From Fusarium oxysporum f. sp. lycopersici 4287 (taxonomy: Eukaryota; Ascomycota; Sordariomycetes; Hypocreales; Nectriaceae), in contig NW_017264846.1 in assembly GCF_000149955.1 (NCBI RefSeq), positions 40,022-104,021 of the forward strand: a stretch of DNA of 64,000 nt, written 5' to 3'. Under the pieces are notes generated by a model, which searched no databases, had not been told where the DNA came from, and saw nothing but the letters and a program-made list of their open reading frames with translations. The first letter of the stretch is position 1; the number at the start of each line of letters is the position of its first letter. A program made the translations under genes and the position numbers. Of the stretch, positions 60,570-64,000 are shown in pieces.

Positions 60570-63287
60570 ATGGAAACGCCAGAATTACATATGGGGAGCA
60601 GTCCCCATAGCCGTGCCGGAGTTATCAACCCCAACGAGACGACACCATGGCTCCGACATACACGCTGGCCTGACCTATTCCGTAATCGATCACTCGAAGT
60701 TATCAGCACAACAGCACAACAGCCCGACTTCGTCCAAGGCCAAGATTATCTACTTGGCAAATGGAAGGAAAGTTCGGTCGAAAGCTCTGCTGAGGCCGAA
60801 GCTCAGCTACGCATCTTACTACACGGTGTTGATATCATGTTCAATTGTGTGATGGCTACAATGGCCCGCACGTCATACACATCTCGCTGCTGGCTCAATA
60901 CGTATTCGAGAAATGACTTTTGGCCACATCCATTCCGAGCTGTGTTGTGCTTAAAAAGATATATTTCCGTCTGGAAGCGATTAATATGCTTCGTCTTTCG
61001 GGTTTTGGGATTCAAGGAACGACAGCGTCAACAGCTCTACAATTTCAAACTGGGACTGAAAGAAGAAAAGATGATGCATTACATCTTATTTCTTGCGAGT
61101 CAACTTCCGAGTCGTGAGCAAGGCCACTCCCGCAGGCAACCTGTTGAGGACGATGTATTAAGTCAAGCAAGCAGTGATGAGAGCGATGGGGAGACAGATT
61201 TTGAAGAAGACGCGAGCATTGGAATAGATGATAGCTCACAGTATCAGTCCGAATTCCTCTTACCATCCAGGCCTTGGCTGGAGTTATCAGAAGCTTTGTT
61301 CCAGCTCTCAATGATGTTCTGGACACATCAGGACCCCGCTGGAGACATGTCGTCTTCTGTTATTATATATTATACTGCTGTTATGGGGATTCAAAGACGG
61401 TCCATGTCTTATTACCCAGCTCACAACTCTACAGGCGGGCTAGCGGCACTTATGTGGGTTGGACGTGCACTCTTTTTGGAGTATGCTCTTCCTCTATATA
61501 GCTACACTACCCTTGCGTACCACTGGTCATCCCGAGATCAATACCACTCCCAACCAGAGCGGCTCGAAGCAATCCGTCAAAGATATCTTGTACGAGGCTG
61601 CTACACACCTTTCGGAGAACTCATTGAACTGAAGGCGTTTGCCAAGTCTATTGTGAGACTGGAGGGCATGCCCGGTAACCTCTCCTGGGCTCCTGATGGC
61701 CGGTCGTTTGTGGTGGGCAATGACAAAGAAGTAAAACTCTCCGACTTCTGCAAAACTTACCATAAGGCCATAGCACTGGTCGAGGAGCAGGTCGAAGAAA
61801 TGATGCTGGGCTTAGAGCCGAATTTCAATGTTGATGTCGTCAGGGATGATCTGAATTGTCGAAAGGCCGGCTGGTCTTTCTTACAAAAGCCTGAGAACAA
61901 GCTATCAGATGCACGGGAGATGCTGATAAACAAGCTTCGCACGTCTCAATTCCGTGGCAAACCCTTTGCAACTGCATCTCATTGGTGTCCAGACACATGT
62001 CTAGCATACTTGAATCTTGGCCTCGATCTCAACAAATCGGCTTTCGCTGCGTTACAGATATCAGGCGGGTTGCCAGGCCGTGGCAGTGAAGTAACTAGCA
62101 TTCGTTGCGTCAATACCGAGCTTACTATGCGCAATGTTTTTTTCTACGGGGGAAGGATGATAATCGTGATAAATTACAACAAGGCAAGAGCATCGAACAA
62201 CTATTCTTTTTACATTGTTCGATATCTTCCGGCAAATCTCAGTCTAAGCTTATTGAAGTATCTTGCTATGATCCGGCCTACGATTGATTTCTTGTCAACG
62301 GCCTTGAAGATGCCTCATTACAAATGTAATGAGTTTCTCTTTCAAGATCCCTCCGGGAGGCAAAAGCATTTAAGCTCGGCTCAGGCTTCGGGCATTCTCA
62401 AATACTTGACTCGAGATCTCGTCACACCATGGACCCTCTTCTTATATAGGCAAGCATCCCTGGCAATTTCGAAGCGGTATATCAGCAAGCTCGTGGAAAA
62501 AAGAAACTATTACTACCCAACCAGCGCGGACGATCCGATACGGATGTTCGCGGCAGGAGCTGGCCATCACCCTCGAATGCTGTTAACAGCTTATGCTATC
62601 GATAAGGCTCTACCATCTCGGCTGCAACCGGAGCTTCTCGAAATGTACTATCGCCTTTCCACAATGTGGCAGGACTGGAATGTCCAATATTACCGTGATA
62701 ATTGCCAAGCTCAGGATAAGGAACCCTGCAAGTCTCTCAATGTCACACTGCATACGTGGAAGAGAGCCTCAAGCCCTGAGAGTCCTGAAAGAGCTCCTAA
62801 GAGGGTCAAGACAGCTTTGGGTGGTGAAAATACAAACGATCTCTCCGATGGGTTTCTCTACAACTGCCAGTACCAGATTCTAATATGCATCACATGCGGT
62901 TCGATGGTTCAGCCAGGGACCAGGCCGTTATACAGCCACTTGAACACTATCCACCAGATCACAGGCGCAGCCTGCAAGACATTGATAGAAAGGTTCAGCC
63001 AGTATGAGCTTTGTCGCTTTTCTCAATTGTGCATACCGAACCAAAAGGTTGCCCAGATTCAAGGTTTACCAGTATATAAAGGGTTTCGGTGTAATATTTG
63101 TCCTTATACGGCAGGACCTTCACGATTCACAACATCTTCGGACAAGATTAGGGATCATATATCAAGCCATAAGATAGGAATGACGCCAATGCGAGCGGAA
63201 GAGTTGCGGAAATTCGAGTCCTGTTATATGCAGACCTTCTGCTCCGCCAAAGGAAGAATTAGATATTTCGAGATTGACCCCATCTAA
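60570..63287 (+). CDS. Intact tyrosine-recombinase-like protein with C-terminal C2H2 pair
   Basis: A 905-residue single open frame from ATG 60570. N-terminal part: TPWLRHTRWPDLF (about 25-37), then a helical region as in the OrsD/DUF3505-linked gene at 35296, and an acidic linker (about 200-225). Core (about 480-680): GGLPGRGSEVTSIR with Arg504, INYNKAR with Lys538, LFLYRQASLAIS with Arg627, and AGHHPRMLLTAYAID with His666 and Tyr675. The order R-K-(x)xxR-H-x8-Y and the texts around it fit the catalytic domain of tyrosine recombinases; only the first His of HxxR is replaced (Phe/Leu). C-terminal zinc fingers: CITCG...HLNTIH (Cys773/776) and CNICPYT...HISSHK (Cys841/844). Inferred: DNA cleavage and strand exchange, or a derived DNA-binding role. 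No break is seen, in contrast to the copy at 35-40 kb. Confidence 0.65.
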   Translation: METPELHMGSSPHSRAGVINPNETTPWLRHTRWPDLFRNRSLEVISTTAQQPDFVQGQDYLLGKWKESSVESSAEAEAQLRILLHGVDIMFNCVMATMARTSYTSRCWLNTYSRNDFWPHPFRAVLCLKRYISVWKRLICFVFRVLGFKERQRQQLYNFKLGLKEEKMMHYILFLASQLPSREQGHSRRQPVEDDVLSQASSDESDGETDFEEDASIGIDDSSQYQSEFLLPSRPWLELSEALFQLSMMFWTHQDPAGDMSSSVIIYYTAVMGIQRRSMSYYPAHNSTGGLAALMWVGRALFLEYALPLYSYTTLAYHWSSRDQYHSQPERLEAIRQRYLVRGCYTPFGELIELKAFAKSIVRLEGMPGNLSWAPDGRSFVVGNDKEVKLSDFCKTYHKAIALVEEQVEEMMLGLEPNFNVDVVRDDLNCRKAGWSFLQKPENKLSDAREMLINKLRTSQFRGKPFATASHWCPDTCLAYLNLGLDLNKSAFAALQISGGLPGRGSEVTSIRCVNTELTMRNVFFYGGRMIIVINYNKARASNNYSFYIVRYLPANLSLSLLKYLAMIRPTIDFLSTALKMPHYKCNEFLFQDPSGRQKHLSSAQASGILKYLTRDLVTPWTLFLYRQASLAISKRYISKLVEKRNYYYPTSADDPIRMFAAGAGHHPRMLLTAYAIDKALPSRLQPELLEMYYRLSTMWQDWNVQYYRDNCQAQDKEPCKSLNVTLHTWKRASSPESPERAPKRVKTALGGENTNDLSDGFLYNCQYQILICITCGSMVQPGTRPLYSHLNTIHQITGAACKTLIERFSQYELCRFSQLCIPNQKVAQIQGLPVYKGFRCNICPYTAGPSRFTTSSDKIRDHISSHKIGMTPMRAEELRKFESCYMQTFCSAKGRIRYFEIDPI

Positions 63288-63388
63288 TACTCAAAATTAG
63301 ATAGGCCTATATTATTTCTATTCATACAAGTACTTGTTCCTGTGAAGAATAATTCAGTAGTTAGAATGGAGATTGTAATCATGAGTAT

Positions 63389-64000
63389 ATGCTGGCCTGT
63401 AGTAAAGGGGCTGACAAGGCGGTAAAGCGGTGCACATGGCGCGAACCAGGGAACTTCAACAGCAATCTATCGGCACTCACCTGGACCGCCCAGCTCATCC
63501 TGTTCGACTTCGTGTGCTTCCAGAAGCAGGACGACGAAGACGGAATCCCCGATCTGCTGGATCAAATGTGCAAGAAGTACTTTCAGCAGATGGCGGAGAC
63601 ACCTTTCGGACATGTACTGCAATGGAGGCTATATCTCTTTGCGGCCTCCCGCACCAGTCTTACCAAGCACCAAGCCCGCTGGTCCCTTGATGGGGAAACG
63701 GTCGACTATATGGGGACGAAACTACACATGGAACAAGTGACACAGCTGGTCGAGTCTGAGTTCCGCCAGGCGCACTCGCTTCTGTATGATGAGCTCTTGT
63801 TTAGAATGAGGGATGTTGCTCCGATCGAGGCATGGAGGCTGCACGACGATCTAAATGTAGACGACTACGGCGCTTCGTGGTTGACAGACGAGAGGAATCG
63901 CGAGATACTGGTGGGGACGCATGACGCCCTGCTCCGACAGATCGAAGAGAGGGCGGATCTACGGCAGGTATTCGTGCGGCTGGATCCAAACGGTGGGGTT
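63389..64000 (+). CDS. Start of a telomere-linked RecQ-helicase-like protein (region before the helicase), runs off the window
   Basis: From ATG 63389 the frame stays open for all 204 codons to the window end. It contains TWREPGNFNSNLSALTWTAQ, ETPFGHVLQWRLYLFAASR, KHQARWSLDGETVDYMGTKL and EFRQAHSLLYDELLF. I recognise these as the conserved block just before the RecQ helicase domain of fungal telomere-linked helicase-like proteins; no helicase motif is inside the window. It starts 102 bases after the stop of the recombinase-like gene, so the two may be parts of one larger gene split here, or two co-located genes of one unit. Its role is inferred from family resemblance only. Confidence 0.55.
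   Translation, partial: MLACSKGADKAVKRCTWREPGNFNSNLSALTWTAQLILFDFVCFQKQDDEDGIPDLLDQMCKKYFQQMAETPFGHVLQWRLYLFAASRTSLTKHQARWSLDGETVDYMGTKLHMEQVTQLVESEFRQAHSLLYDELLFRMRDVAPIEAWRLHDDLNVDDYGASWLTDERNREILVGTHDALLRQIEERADLRQVFVRLDPNGGV

Noticed and set aside
1..64000. CRISPR arrays or bacterial operon features
   Set aside because: No regularly spaced direct repeats; introns and gene families are fungal.

Overview
This window is repeat-rich DNA from a filamentous ascomycete, probably Pezizomycotina and possibly Eurotiales. The evidence is the mix of elements and genes: Fot1/pogo, hAT, Tad1-type LINE, Copia and Crypton elements, spliceosomal introns of about 50-100 bp, a HET-domain gene, a CBM21 glycogen-targeting subunit and a CDK1-type kinase. 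A run of 282 N marks a draft assembly. Ordinary host genes are few: a bZIP-like factor (913-1785), the CBM21 protein (9498-10538), a CDK1 paralogue (12104-13201), a membrane protein (31390-33318), an F-box/2EXR-like protein (41114-42025) and a HET protein (57017-58966). The rest is mobile or derived from mobile DNA.

Layout. 1-9 kb: a short TA-flanked MITE, the bZIP gene, a complete pogo/Fot element whose transposase is open once two introns are removed (one with a GC-AG boundary), then a decayed hAT. 9-14 kb: two host genes and a Fot-family MITE. 14.4-20.0 kb: a Copia retrotransposon with intact gag and pol. 21.3-24.3 kb: Crypton copy 1 (minus strand). 24.3-29.5 kb: a Tad1-like LINE. 30-34 kb: the membrane-protein gene. 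34.2-40.1 kb: a LINE fragment, a palindromic repeat, and a broken gene with C2H2, tyrosine-recombinase-like and cysteine-rich modules. 42.4-44.2 kb: a second Fot element. 44.3-50.1 kb: Crypton copy 2 (plus strand), split by a hAT element with a perfect 8-bp target duplication. 50.6-55 kb: two long direct-repeat arms around a candidate element that has 70-bp inverted repeats and carries a PD-(D/E)XK-like nuclease gene. 57-60 kb: the HET gene and a small FAR1-type gene. 60.5-64 kb: an intact 905-residue tyrosine-recombinase-like/C2H2 protein, followed by the start of an ORF that resembles the region before the helicase in fungal telomere-linked RecQ proteins.

The most interesting structure is architectural. 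The two nearly identical Cryptons lie in opposite orientation. Each is bounded by the hexamer GATAAG/CTTATC, which is also present in the Fot inverted repeat. The outer end of a Fot inverted repeat lies outside Crypton copy 1. The matching inner part, lacking exactly that outer end, lies inside Crypton copy 2. This is what an inversion of about 20 kb by recombination between the inverted Cryptons would leave.

The second theme is a multi-copy module family (OrsD/DUF3505-like C2H2 pair, tyrosine-recombinase-like core, cysteine-rich tail) found near palindromic repeats. One copy has all the recombinase signature positions R, K, R, H and Y except the first histidine of HxxR. Family names are assigned from recognised motifs, not from database searches.
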